This document shows, piece by piece, positions 1 to 11,187 of a DNA stretch of 64,000 nucleotides. The DNA is taken from positions 1 to 64,000 of the forward strand of contig JAKOGI010001267.1 in the NCBI GenBank assembly GCA_029747015.1, given 5' to 3'. Source of the DNA: Carnegiea gigantea (Eukaryota > Streptophyta > Magnoliopsida > Caryophyllales > Cactaceae). Each line of letters begins with the position of its first letter. Position 1 is the first letter of the stretch. A program made the translations under genes and the position numbers. The notes beneath the pieces are model-generated. The model made no database searches. It saw only the letters and a list, made by a program, of their open reading frames with translations, and was not told the origin of the DNA.

Positions 1-36
1 TATAAATATATATGCACATATATATATATATATGTG
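1..36. repeat. AT-rich microsatellite
   Basis: The first bases are runs of alternating TA interrupted by a short GCAC. It is a simple repeat with no coding content. Confidence 0.8.
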
Positions 37-469
37 TCAAATCTGACGAATAGTTGTTCAGTAATTCTTTATATACACTCCCTAGCGTTGCAGAAGGAGG
101 ATGAGAGTGCTGAAAGAAAAGGCCCCTCCTATTGAACCATGTAAAATAGGAGTTCAATTCTATGGGATATTGAATGTTCCCTAGATTTTCAGTTGGGAAT
201 AAAAATTGCACAATTATTTACTTTGTCGAGTTGTCCTAACCATAGTTCGAGTTACGACATGTGATGGTGGGAGGAATGCAAGACAATGGTGGAAGGAATG
301 CAAAGCATTGTTGTACTACAAAGAGAATGTTGGACATTTTTCGGAAGACAAATGAAGAAGTTTCTCCTTTTTAATTTGAAGCGAATAAGGGATTTTACGC
401 AAAAGAAATATGGAATGCCATTAGTGGGTCACTATACTCTCAACTAGAAGAATTTCTCTTCTAGTTTAG
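37..469. other. Unassigned, possibly upstream part of EPRV-A
   Basis: No complete gene is visible. A short direct duplication (a GGTGG-AGGAATGCAA motif twice) lies near 265-302. The plus-strand frame leading into 470 is partly open and may continue the downstream ORF of the adjacent pararetrovirus, but there is no second copy here to confirm that. Confidence 0.3.
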
Positions 470-643
470 AAGACGCATTAGCGCCAGAAGCAGGAAGTCT
501 AACTCAAAAACAATGTGAACTGCTTGAAACTTTGAGGACGATCTGGATTTGAAAAAAGATTATATATAATAGCTAATGAAAAGTGATACTGATGAAGAAG
601 AAGATGGGAGTTCCACTGCTTTTCCAACTCATCTAGATCCATT

Positions 644-1736
644 TGCTGTACCCTATTTAATGCAGAGCAAGTTCTAAGCTTGGGCCTACCTTCTCAATCA
701 AGGGTCTTGAATCAAGTTTATCCATTATTAACCCTAGGTCAATATTAACTTGGGGCCTTGAAGATGGTCCAAGTAGGGTTAGGAAAGGTGGTTGGGCCAT
801 TAGTAGCCACAAAATAAGGAGCTAACCATTTAATCCTCCCCAAACCACCTTATTGACTCATTTTTAGTTTCTAGGCAGAATACTTTGCTTTATTTCTAAC
901 TCAGTTTTTACCAGGCAAATGAGCTGTAATTTCCACAAATTATACATGGATGGAAATCCCCAGATGTCTATTTTCCAATGAGTCTTGAATCACCCCCATG
1001 TTCCAAGAATTGGGGAAGTTATGGGCTCAATATGGAGCAAGGGTTGGTCTACCACTGGAAAGTGCACGGTTCTAATTATGGACTTAATTGAGGAGGTTAA
1101 TGCTGTAGTTTTAGGGATTAATTAGCATGAAATGATTTTTCACACACAAAGGAAGAGTCAACAAGTGACAGCACCTCATTTGGAAGAGTAGAATTTACTC
1201 ATAGGTCTCTAGAAGATGGAGGATGAATCCTGAAAAATACAGCTCATAGTGATTGTAATTATCTTAAGCATGTTGATTTATTTTCCTAGGATATTTTGTA
1301 AACCTCTTATTGGACCGCTTGCCTGCCTAATGTACAGCTAATTCTCCCCCCATTGGGCATTTATGAACCCAATTACCTCTACAAAAAATCAGATTGAGTG
1401 AATGATATGAGAGCTTAAAGCTTGATTTTCCTCAAAATCTCAAAATCTTTATCTCTGTTAGGAGGGTGGTAACTTGGGTCTTCCCTTTAATCTAATCCTT
1501 AGTGCTAAGGCTTTAGAGGGTTAGAGGGTGGGATGAATTAATCTAGGTGGTGGTACAACCTTTATCATAGATATATCCTCTTGGATTTATCGCCATTGGA
1601 GGTTTTCTTCTATTTGGGGATTTGTTTTCCCTCCCTTGGTTTATTATTTGGAAGATTGATCTTATTCAACATCCATTGGGCTCATCTACAAGCATCTCAT
1701 GCCTTTATTTGGCCAAATAGAAGCCCCCATGCATCA
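644..1736 (+). mobile_element. LTR of a retrotransposon inserted in EPRV-A
   Basis: Against the second viral copy near 10630, about 1.1 kb of extra sequence begins at TGCTGT (644) and ends at GCATCA (1736). It is followed at once by a tRNA-Met primer-binding site. It therefore looks like one LTR (TG...CA, 1093 bp) plus primer site, with the remaining internal region and second LTR lost before viral sequence resumes near 1769. There is no coding capacity and no second copy in the window. The superfamily (Copia or Gypsy) cannot be decided. Confidence 0.5.
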
Positions 1737-1738
1737 TT

Positions 1739-1761
1739 TGGTATCAAAACAAGTTCAATCC
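1739..1761 (+). other. Primer-binding site, tRNA-iMet type
   Basis: The sequence begins TGGTATCA and continues as a mutated complement of the 3' end and T-arm of plant initiator tRNA-Met. It sits 2 bp after the LTR end at 1736, the expected place for a minus-strand primer site. Confidence 0.6.
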
Positions 1762-1807
1762 GCATTAGTGTTCTCAAGATCCATTTGATTTGTAAAAAAA
1801 GGAGAAA

Positions 1808-2025
1808 TAAATAAAACAAAAGAGCCTGAAGATTATTTGGCAAAAATGAGGGCCTTTGCACTCAGTTTTATTTTTTGTAGAATAATTATTCACGACAAAG
1901 AGAATCTTGCTTTTTTTAAGGGAGTTACTATTGAAAGGAAAACAGAAAGCAGACCTTATGATGACATAAAGCTTGAATGTGTACATTTATTGCAGAAAAA
2001 GAGCATCTTATATATTAAAAATTAA
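1808..2025 (+). pseudogene. EPRV-A downstream ORF remnant (upstream copy)
   Basis: A short open stretch encodes a peptide containing HDKENLAF and PYDDIKLE and ends in TAA. The second terminal copy at 10755-10899 encodes a clearly related peptide with HDKWNLAF and PYDDKKLA. Conservation at the protein level between the two copies suggests a real viral ORF. It lies after RNase H and before the promoter. Florendoviruses have a second ORF of unknown function in that place and petuviruses do not, so it favours a florendovirus-like source (inference). No function can be assigned. Confidence 0.5.
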
Positions 2026-2088
2026 TGCTAACAAGACAAAAACAAAAAAGAATCATTTACACTTAACAATTTAGGTTCCTTTTATGCC

Positions 2089-2097
2089 TATACAAGG
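2089..2097 (+). promoter_or_regulatory. 35S-like TATA box of EPRV-A (upstream copy)
   Basis: TATACAAGG followed by AGATTATTTC has the layout of a caulimovirid pregenomic promoter (TATA, then AAGGA, then a pyrimidine-rich start region). The matching site in the other terminal copy is at 10963. Activity is unknown. Confidence 0.45.
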
Positions 2098-2324
2098 AGA
2101 TTATTTCTGACAAAAGAAGTCATCGACTCAAACCACAAAATCAAAGGGAGAGACAGAGAAGGAGAAAACCTTCTTTAGTCCCAAAAATCTTCCTTGTACT
2201 TTTTTTTTTGGGCCTTACATTCTATAATTTCATTTTCAACATTTCTCTATAAGTATCTATCACAAATTTATGTATGTTTTATCATGTTAGTACAATTTTA
2301 CTTTAATGATTAATCTTGCCCTGT

Positions 2325-2340
2325 TGGTATCGAAGCCATC
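2325..2340 (+). other. EPRV-A primer-binding site (tRNA-Met)
   Basis: TGGTATCGAAGCCATC is close to the complement of the initiator tRNA-Met 3' end, which primes reverse transcription in Caulimoviridae. It lies about 230 bp after the TATA-like box, so it marks the start of a viral genome unit. Confidence 0.6.
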
Positions 2341-2611
2341 TGCCATAGGAATCTGTATTTAGAAGCTGTTGTTATTGGGTCCTCATAGAGCCATCTGTTT
2401 AACCTTGGTGTTAGCTAGATGTTGGTTAGGCATGAAGCCATTGGTCAACATTAATTGGTGGTCTTGTTGGTCCTATCTGTTTGCAACAAGTTGCAGTTGG
2501 GACTTTGAGATGGATTAATAATGACTTCTATATTAAGAAGACTATTATCACCTAGTTCAAATAGTAGTTGCAGTGACATAGTAAATCGTAATAAAGTTGT
2601 AACAAACCCAC

Positions 2612-5358
2612 TGTAATTCCCCAACCCTAAATCATGTTTACTTATTTAATTAAGTCATGTTATTAATTTCTCACAATTATTTATCGCATTTAATCATTCC
2701 GATTGGGAAAGTTCATTTTGGGTCTGACTTTGCAATTTAAATTTTAATTATTGTAAAAATTTCGGGTGAATCAATAGTAGGCCCCAGTTATATGACTAAA
2801 CGATAAATTATTTTCCATAACATCACAAAAATCTAACTTGAGTTATAGAAAAAAAAACATTTATCTCAATTAGAGGCCCAACTCGTAGCACAATTCATTT
2901 AGCCCCAATTTGAAGCCCAATAGTTGGTGTAATTGAATTGGGCTAACTACCATTATTTGTGCCAAATTTACAATTAACAAAAAGTTATTTTTTTGTAGGT
3001 TAAATATTAACCAAGTGAGTTAGATAAGCCCAAAAAAAAAAAAAAATTCTAGACAAAGCAAAACTCAATTTCTCTTCTTCGTCTCTTCCTCTTCTTTCCT
3101 CCTTCCCTACAATTTCCGTCCATTGAATTCGCCATTGCCACTTTTCGCCACCAGCCACCATCAACACCACCACCCACTACTTCCTCTTCTCTAAATCTAA
3201 GCCCAGAAGTAAGGTGAATTTCACCTTTTCCATCACTTGTTTCCACTCTTTTTATTCTCTAATTCAATTAGTAGTGTGTTATTTTAGCTTGGGTAAATGT
3301 TAATTTATGATAATTTAGAGTTTATCATCATGATTTGAGTATTCGAATGAGTATGTGCTACTGGTGCTCATAAAGAACTTGAATATTAAGCATGAGTTAT
3401 GGGTAGCGCTCTTGTAATTAAATTTGTTGAATTTTGAAGATTGTCAATTGTGTTTTGAATAGAACCAAGGTTGTAAGAGTGTATGGCGTGCCATGAAAAG
3501 TTTTGAGAAGAGGAGGTAGACTTGTAGTTGGAGGGGGAAAAAAGTATATAGGGCTGGAAACAAATGCAAAAATAGGGGCATTTCAGAAATAAATTGCTAT
3601 TTATTGGTGTATCACAAAATTGTGATTTTTGGTGGATACGTAGATCAATGCATCATATTTCAAATACCTCTCAATCATTTCATTTTGAGTTTTGCAAAAA
3701 ACGTTATGGTCGATTTACAAAGACTGCACATGATAAAATAGAGTTCTGCACAGTTTTGTTTAAACTCAATGTTAGAAGCCTTGTTGTGGTAGTTGTATTT
3801 TGCGCTATGAACGAATTGTTGTAGAACTTTCTAAGAATTTCATATTAGGGCTTTATGTCTTAATTTGAGATCGGGCATGAAAAATATGAATTTTCTAAGG
3901 TAGTACTTGAAGCAGTAATAAAATATCGCGAGACTGTGAACTAGTATATTGAGAGCTTAATCGAAAGTTCCTAAATAATTATGGATATTGCAAAGAAATT
4001 ACAAAATCTAGTGAGTTTAATAACTTTAGTTGTGATTAAAAACTCAATTGGGTTGGAAAACTGAGTTAAATGGGCATGTGCATGAAATCAAAGAAGTGGA
4101 GAGAATAATGACTTAGGAACAGTGCTTGTTAGGCCAAGCCGGTGTGATTAAAGCAATTCTGAATCCAACTACATCTTTCTTGGCTGTAAACCCTTATTAA
4201 TCATCTCAGAAATATCAAAAACCCCATATCCCATTTATGACCATTAAAAACTTTTCATTATAACCTCAGTTATTTTATTTTGGTCTATTCTGCTCCAATT
4301 TGCTTCACCTCGAATTAAAGTACCTTAATTTATTTAGTTTTCATCATCTTAGTGTAATCTTCTTATATTGAAATGTTGAGTTATGAATGTCATTTAGTTA
4401 ATCAATTTTCACTAAAGTTACAAATTGTGAAAGTGAGTGTTGTTTACCAACTACATATACCTACCATGACATTTCTTAAGCAGAATCGAGGCCTAGTCTA
4501 TCGTTCATTGTGTATAAATATTATCAAGTGAGATTGCATTTTAACACTCCAGGTTTGTCCATTACCTGTATCTTTAGAAATCAGAATACCTTTATCAAAT
4601 TTATAATGTCTTGGTAAGTATATCAATGAATCATTTTATTCAGTAATTTATCACCTAATTAGTGACCCCACCAGTTATTATTTATAGGGCACTCGCCCTT
4701 CAATTACCCACGCACCCTCAGGCTAGGTCTCCTAATCGACTTGGCAGGTGTATACCTATCCATAGATCATAATAGTTGCAAGGGGTTCACTACTAGATAA
4801 TAACTAGCAATACGGTTTTACATTCATCTCATTCACTGTTTTAAAGTAAAATGAATTGCAAAGTGGGTACCTAAACAATTTTTCAGTGATCATTTAATAA
4901 TATGGGAATGCATGTATTGAGCTTAGGCTCAACATTTGAAATGTTTGTCGCGTTTTATTTTAGGCAAATACTCAGTGAATTGCCCTCATGCTAGTAAACT
5001 AGTTGAAGAAAGTTAGTAAGCAAGGAAATATGGATGGGTCGGTAATGATGTTAGTTCAAGAATATTTTGGGAACTGTACTTTGAGATCTTCAATTGATAA
5101 AGTGGTAAACTTTATAGAGAATTACTCTATTGTGGTGTATAAGCCTTATGGTGGTTAGCAGTTGTTTATATATGGTTTGGTAATGTCCGAATTGTGTATA
5201 ATTGTAATCTATGCTTACCTATGTTATATCTATTGCACATGCTTAAAGCCTTTTCCTTCTAGACGGTAGTAATACTCCAATCATCGGGTTAATCAGTTTT
5301 AATTAAGGGTTTAGTTAAAGAGTACAAATAGTGAGACATGCGCATTGGGGGTGTTACA
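2612..5358 (+). mobile_element. Solo LTR, Gypsy (Tekay/Del-like), within EPRV-A
   Basis: The block starts TGTAATTCCCC and ends GGGTGTTACA, the same termini as the LTRs of element D (31854). The flanks are CCCAC (2607-2611) and CCCAT (5359-5363), a 5 bp target duplication with one mismatch. No gag, pol, primer site or polypurine tract is inside, so a solo LTR left by LTR-LTR recombination is the simplest reading. The 3055-3240 stretch is rich in CTTCTT and CCACCA, typical of the transcribed leader inside such LTRs. At 2.75 kb it is long. It separates the EPRV-A leader from the movement protein region. Confidence 0.65.
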
Positions 5359-5559
5359 CCCATTGATGTAAGCCCCTTCACCAGACAATCATCACAATTG
5401 GACCATGCCTAGGGCAGATGTTGACACATCTACAAAGTTGGCACATTTAATTTTCTTAGAGCCTACTCTTCGAAAACTCATGAAGAAATCATAAGTCTCC
5501 AAAATGGCTTACATATAATTTCTTTTGTTAAAAAAAAAAAATTCTATTGAAAGTCATTT

Positions 5560-5935
5560 AAAAGTCAACAATAGATTTATGCATATTGGTCTTATTCAAG
5601 TTGTCGTCAAGCCTTTCATTAGAGAAAGGTAATAATGCCCCTATTTACATGGCTTTAAGAGATAAAAGACTTAACAAATAATTCTTCACTCTTATCTATC
5701 ACTCAAACAAATATTTACAATGCGTTAGTATTTTTCAATTGTTACCCTGATTTTGTTATTGATCTTACTTGTTCTATGAAAAAAAATCTTTACAGCTTAA
5801 TGTTCTTATTCAAGGTGGTGAGTTTTACAATCGCAAAAATTATGCTGTTATGTTTTGAGTCTATTTTAGACTCATGTCTACAAATTTAAATGCTAGATTT
5901 TAAGCCCACTTCCTTCTAATTCAAAGGAAACAATG
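5560..5935 (+). pseudogene. EPRV-A movement protein remnant (30K superfamily)
   Basis: Pieces in different frames encode the C-terminal half of a caulimovirid 30K-type movement protein: a HIGLIQ-like stretch, an ALRDKRL segment, a hydrophobic NAPIYMA region and a tail with NYAVMF followed by an in-frame stop. In active viruses this protein makes tubules through plasmodesmata for cell-to-cell spread. At least two frameshifts and several stops are visible. The N-terminal half is missing or lies beyond the solo LTR, which ends about 200 bp upstream. Non-functional. Confidence 0.6.
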
Positions 5936-6949
5936 TTATTAAAAATTGATGATGACAGAGCCTCTGTTTTTTCACCAAAACTTTTAAAATGGGATCAAAT
6001 TACAATTCTACAGGAGCTTCAAATAGAAAATTCTCAACCTCCTTAACAATTAGAGTGTAAAGACGTTGACCAAATCATAGAAGAATCTAATGTTAAGTCA
6101 TTATAAGATTTGATCTATGAGAGAAAATGTTTCTGGTCCTGAGTCAGCCAACTTTACAAGGTCCTTCTCAGAATATTCCTTTGCTAGATTAGAGCCTCTT
6201 CACCATTCTCATCGATATAGGCTCTGCGTTCCCATACCTGAACCTATATAGCAAACCCCTTTCTCTATTTCTTTAGGAATAGGAGCAGGAGTTAATGTCC
6301 TAACAAAAAGTGGTTTCTCCATTCATTAGACAGTTCCTAAGGCACATTACTAATTTAAAGGTAATTCTGCTAATAGCCAATGGTTTGAACAAATTGTTAG
6401 AAAACTGCATGAAGATATAAAGAAAGAATGGACGAAAGATATGGAAAGATTATATGTCCATATTCCTTTATTTATATGATTTCTTACCTTTACTTCTAAA
6501 AAAAAAAAAAAAGGGATACAAGATGTGTGTTCTTTTCCCAACATCAATGTTTAAACAAGCCTTCTGAAGACTTGAAACTTTGAGCATAGAAGTAGTGTTT
6601 CTTCTATCCATCCTCCTTCAACCTAGCCAACAAAACTTATTTTGAAAGGTGAATAAATAATTGCTTCACCTTTTAAAAAAGGCTAGATAGGGGAATGATA
6701 CTGTAAAACTCGATGACCTAAAAAAAGTTCATCAAGAAGCTAATTATTCAAGCGCGATTCTTAACACCCTTGCATAACAATTAATCATGTCTCTGCAAAG
6801 AGTGATGCTCAAAATAAAGAATCCATCCGAAGAACTTCAACCATAGCAAATTACATTGTGAAACTCTTTTTTCAGCTTGACAACATCTCGACACAAAATG
6901 ACGATTCCCTTATTAAAGCTGCTTTTATCTCTAGTGCAGATTTCCTCAA
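5936..6949 (+). pseudogene. EPRV-A linker between movement and coat regions, decayed
   Basis: Fragmented plus-strand coding-like sequence with frequent stops and several A-rich tracts (for example 6499-6513). It lies where a caulimovirid polyprotein joins the movement domain to the N-terminal part of the coat region. No recognisable motif was found. Confidence 0.4.
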
Positions 6950-8110
6950 AAATAGATTAAACTAGGGATCTTGATATTAACAATACTTATCAACAACATG
7001 AAAGTGAAAGCTCTTCATCAGAAGAAGAATCAAGTAATAGTGACCAGGAAGAAGCAGTGTCCACTATACAAAACATATTATAGCAAGAGTAAGATGAACC
7101 CCTTGCTATTAACAGAATGAAAAGCTAGAAAATGCTAAGACTAGGAATTATTATCCTAGACCTACTCCACCTGATATGCCATATGAGGAGAGAGGTGGTT
7201 TCTTAGGCTCACATTTTGCTGGATCTTCTATATATAAGTGGAACATAAATAGGTGGGATAATCATGTCTCTCAAGATGACAAAGTTTATATCCTTAACCA
7301 TTCTACAAAGGCTAGGAAGGCTGATGGAACAGAAGAGGATGTCCAAGATGGTTAGGAATTGTTAAACCATACCATCACCCTTTATTTCATAGTCAACCCA
7401 AATGAGGGTCAAGCCTCTATAAAATCCATCCTTATTAACCTTTGGCATTGAACCCTAAATGACTATAGATGGCATAAAGATGTCTTTCTCAAAAATGTTC
7501 TATAAAAAAAAAAGGATGGTTCACAAAACTTTCGAGAAGAAAGATTTATTGCTGGACCCCCAATGCTCTTTAGAGAAACAAGTTTAGTGAAACTTTGTCA
7601 AAAATTTGTATGTAATGATATTCCTTTCAATGCTCTAACCGTTGGAAAATATTTAGAGTAGTTAAAAGTGAAGGATTGATCCTTTGCAATGAACTCAAAC
7701 TCAAACCAAATATGGATTAGCAAAGACCCATCTAGAAAAGAAATATGAATTTTCTGTGAAGCATTTGCAATCAAAAAATGTGAAGCACCCTCTTCTATGA
7801 TTAAGAAAGCCAAGAAAGTTTTTGCCAAAAGATTTAAAATCATCTAGACCTATCCATACAAAACTTAATATCTCAAAACCTTCTTAACAATAGAAGAATA
7901 AGGTTACTAAGAAAAAGATGATCTGCTTCAAATGTGGCAAACCAGGTTATAAGGCTTTTCAGTGTAAAACTAGAAAGAAGATCATTGGGCTTTTTGCCAA
8001 TGATTCTAATTTGCAAACGGAACTTTTATTAGTACTAGCACAATATTCTTCAGAGGAAAAAGATGACTACTATTTAAGAACTGATGAATAAGGATCATAT
8101 TACAATGCTT
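6950..8110 (+). pseudogene. EPRV-A coat protein remnant with altered zinc knuckle
   Basis: In order there is an acidic, serine-rich segment (7006-7062, with SSSEEES), a coat-core-like stretch rich in aromatic residues (7200-7850), and a CCHC knuckle reading CFKCGKPGYKAFQC (7924-7965). In the knuckle the invariant His is Tyr (codon TAT at 7948-7950), one C-to-T step from CAT. A basic stretch (KTRKK) and then acidic residues follow. This arrangement is typical of Caulimoviridae coat domains, where the knuckle binds the RNA pregenome during assembly. Several in-frame stops (for example near 7082 and 7353) show that it is dead. Confidence 0.65.
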
Positions 8111-8539
8111 TTTCAATAAACTCGCTTTATGTCATCATTAACAAAAGTCAAAAAGAATTTTTGATAAGGTGGAAAAATTCCTAGCATTCATGCAAAAAGG
8201 ATGTTTTTAGATAAACTTAAGGGTTTAATTCTTGAAGAAGAAGAAGAAGACAAATCCCCTATGATTAATTTCAAAATCCCCAGCCTGACAAAACTTTTCC
8301 AAAAACATCCTATTCTAAATTCATTCCATCAAATCATTATTAAAGACATTCAAGCTGTGGTAAACGAGCTCAAGATTCAAGTTCGTTCTCCCAAACAAGA
8401 AATTTAGACCTTAAAACAAAAGACTTAGAACTAGAAATAAAGCTTTCTGTTCTTGATTCTCATATAGGAACCTCTTCATAAATTTATGAAGACAGTACTA
8501 ACAACCTCAAAATCTCCAATAATGAGTTACTAGACAAAC

Positions 8540-8992
8540 ACTTTATCCACACTATATCCCAAGTAACATTTCAAAAATGGTACTTAATTGATCGACTAGT
8601 TTTCAACGATTGCTCCATCAACATTATAGCTCTCATTGACAACGGAGTTGATCAAAATTATATTAGAGGGTCGTTCCCACAACATACCATCAAAGAAAGA
8701 CAAAACATTTATGCAATGCAAATGGAGAACCTTTGTGTATTAAACATAAACTTAAAAAACGATATATTCAAAACAATTATTACCATTTCCACAAGGCATT
8801 CTTAATTTCTGATAACATTACAAATAGTAGTATTTTAAAAACCCCATTCCTTATCCAGATTTATCCTTGTTACGTTGATGAATTTGGAGTTCATACGAAT
8901 ATTTTTGGAAAACAAATCTTCGTTAACTTCATTACTTCTACTAACAACGAGATGTTTCATTTTTGTAAAGATCCTCTATATTTAAACAAATA
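8540..8992 (+). pseudogene. EPRV-A aspartic protease remnant
   Basis: The expected retropepsin active site lies at 8638-8646 and reads D-N-G within ALIDNGVDQNYI, where D-S-G or D-T-G is normal. The downstream frame (8733-8992) continues open for 86 residues with alternating hydrophobic segments, as in a retropepsin fold. In the family this protease cuts the polyprotein. The change of the second active-site residue to Asn, plus frame breaks before and after, suggests loss of activity. Confidence 0.55.
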
Positions 8993-9237
8993 AATATATT
9001 ACAAAGCAAACACAATCAAATATCTTATTTGCTTGATGAAATCTCCTATCTAAAGATAGAAGAACAGTTAAAGAACCCTACAATTCAAAAAAATTATACT
9101 TTGAACAAATAATTACAAATAGAGTATGTTTGGACTATCCCAATGCCTTCCGGGATAGAAAGAAGCATATCGTCCCTTAACCTTATGAAAAGGATTTCAA
9201 AGAGAAAAATATTCCTACAAAATTTAGACCTAAGGAA

Positions 9238-9984
9238 ATGAATTTTGAACTTCTTAATAATTTCATAAAGGAAATTCAAACCCTTCTTGAAAAAAGGCTT
9301 ATGCGACCTTTAAAATCTCCTTGGAGTTGTGCTATATTTTATGTTAATAATGCTGTTGCAAAAGAACAAGGCATTCCTAAGTTGGTTATTAACTACAAAG
9401 CACTCAATAAAGTGTGTCAATAGATACATTATCCAATCCTAAATAAAAGAGATATGCTTAATAGACTATCTGATGCAAAGATCTTCTATAAATTTCACAT
9501 GAAATCAGGATTCAGGGAAATTAAAATTGCTAGATCTAATCGTTACAAGATAGCATTTACAGCCCCAGTTGGACATCGTGAGTGGAGCATAATGCCCTTT
9601 GGACTAAATAATGCCCTCTCTGAGTTTCAAAACATTATTAATGATATCTTCAATCCTTATACGTCTTTTATTATCATCTACATTGATGATATTTTAGTTT
9701 TTTCAAAAACCATTGAGCAACATTTTAAGCATCTGCAAACATTTCTTTATGTGGCAGAGAAAAGTGGCTCAGCCATCTCTGCTTCAGAAATGGTTTTATT
9801 TCAAACTCATGTTCGAGTTCTTAAGTATGACATTTATCAAGATACCATTAAACCCATTATGAAATCTTTAGCTTTTGTAGACAAATTTCAAGATGAAATT
9901 GAGGACAAGAACAATTGCAATTATTTCTTCGATGCCTTAATTACGTCTCTGATATTTTTTTTCAAAATTCCGTCAATTATGTGA
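9238..9984 (+). pseudogene. EPRV-A reverse transcriptase remnant, nearly open
   Basis: This is the best preserved part of EPRV-A. One frame is open from 9238 to 9984 except for a TAG at 9421-9423. Visible RT motifs are a SPWSCAIFYV finger motif, LVINYKALNKV, MPFGLNNA, and the catalytic YIDD at 9679-9690 with both aspartates intact, followed by ILVFSKT. The enzyme copies the pregenomic RNA into DNA from a tRNA-Met primer. The sequence is closer to caulimovirid RTs than to Gypsy RTs by its context: a protease before, RNase H after, and no integrase. The frame breaks before RNase H. Confidence 0.8.
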
Positions 9985-10079
9985 TCCTTTGTTTAAAGGG
10001 TTCAGAAGAAACTTGTCCTATCAATTGAAGAGCATTCTGAAGTAGTTCGACAAATTTAGGAAAAAGGCTATTTAGTTAT

Positions 10080-10470
10080 CATGTCTAAGCATTCCTTATC
10101 CACCTACATTTATAATAGTTGAAACAAATGCATCTGATATTAGATATGGTGGTATCTTAAACAAAAATTATCTAAGCATGAAAAGGAACAATTAGTTAGA
10201 TTTTATTCAGGAGTACAATTCGATCCTCAACAAAATTACTGTACCATTAAAAAAGAAATTTTAGCAACCGTTCTTTGTATTTCAAAATTTCAAGATAATC
10301 TATTTTACAAAAAATTCCTTTGCAAATCTATAAAAGAAATTTTTCAAAAGAATCCAAAAAATCTAGTTTCCAAGCAAATTTTTGCCAGATGGCAAGCAAT
10401 TTAGTCTTCCTTTGATTTTGGAATTGATTTCATCAAGAGAAAAAATAATTCATTACCAGATCAAAAGACC
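10080..10470 (+). pseudogene. EPRV-A RNase H remnant
   Basis: The domain follows RT after a frame break. The first catalytic site reads ETNASD (10121-10138), with Asn (AAT, 10127-10129) where the family has the metal-binding Asp of ETDASD. The later KKEILA stretch keeps the catalytic Glu, and the end reads FDFGIDFIKRKNNSLPD, the usual C-terminal signature. The domain removes RNA from RNA:DNA hybrids during reverse transcription. The lost Asp and two stops make it inactive. Confidence 0.7.
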
Positions 10471-10484
10471 AAGATCAAATAAGT

Positions 10485-10899
10485 GGTCTAACACAAAAAC
10501 AACATGATCTGCTTGAATCCTCAAGGATGATCTAAATTTGAGAAAAGATTGTAGATAGAAGCTAATGAACAATGATACTAATGAAGAAGAAGATGCTAGT
10601 TTCACTGCCTATTCCACTCATTCAGATCCATTGAGGCCCTACTCTCAAGATATATTGATTTGTAAAAAAAAAAAAAAAAGAAGCAAATAAAACAAAAAGG
10701 GCCCATGGATTTTCTAGCAAAAATCCATGCCATTTCACTCACAGTTTTCTTTTTTATGGGGCAATTGTCCATGACAAATGGAATCTTGCTTTTCCAAAGG
10801 CAATCACTGTTGAAAAGATAGCCGAAAGCATGCCTTATGATGACAAAAAGCTTGCATACGTACAATTATTACAGACAAAGAACATCTTTGAAAAGTAAT
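10485..10899 (+). pseudogene. EPRV-A downstream ORF remnant (downstream copy)
   Basis: A LTQKQHDLLESS-like stretch near 10485-10525 corresponds to LTQKQCELLETL in the upstream copy. A second open piece (10755-10899) ends at TAA and matches the upstream copy at 1876-2025. A 16-base A-run (10664-10679) and stops separate the pieces. It lies between RNase H and the promoter, the place of florendovirus ORF2. Function unknown. Confidence 0.45.
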
Positions 10900-10962
10900 G
10901 CCTAACATGACAAAAGAAAAAATGAATTATTAACGCTCAATAATTTAGCTTCATTTCATCCC

Positions 10963-10971
10963 TATGTAAGG
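10963..10971 (+). promoter_or_regulatory. 35S-like TATA box of EPRV-A (downstream copy)
   Basis: TATGTAAGG followed by AGATCATTTTC aligns with the upstream copy at 2089. The TATA core is weakened by a G. Confidence 0.4.
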
Positions 10972-11187
10972 AGATCATTTTCAACAGAAAAGGAATCGGG
11001 TCGCACCGCAAAGTCAAAGAGGTAGAGAGAAAGAGAAAACCTTACTCCCGAAGATCTTCCTTGTACTTGGTTTTCTACCATACTTTCTATAATTTAAGTT
11101 CAACATTTCTCTGTAAGTATCTATCGCAAATTTAAGTATGTTTTATCATTCAATATAATTTTACTTTTATGATCGATCCTACCCTAC

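Larger units (their letters stand above)
470..2340 (+). mobile_element. EPRV-A upstream terminal copy (3' end of a viral unit)
   Basis: Two blocks here repeat the far end of the same pararetrovirus. Positions 497-643 match 10485-10630, and 1769-2331 match 10640-11194, in the same orientation and order. The match covers a short downstream ORF, a 35S-like promoter and a tRNA-Met primer site. Similarity by eye is roughly three quarters to four fifths. The two blocks are separated here by an inserted LTR (644-1736). Having the same viral end on both sides of MP-CP-PR-RT-RH means that more than one genome unit was integrated, as is common for endogenous Caulimoviridae. Many stops and indels show that it is not functional. 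Confidence 0.75.

Noticed and set aside
634..1786. GATCCATTT on both sides of the LTR at 644-1736 as a target duplication
   Set aside because: The right-hand word aligns with a different viral segment (CAAGATATATTG in the other copy), so the match is by chance.
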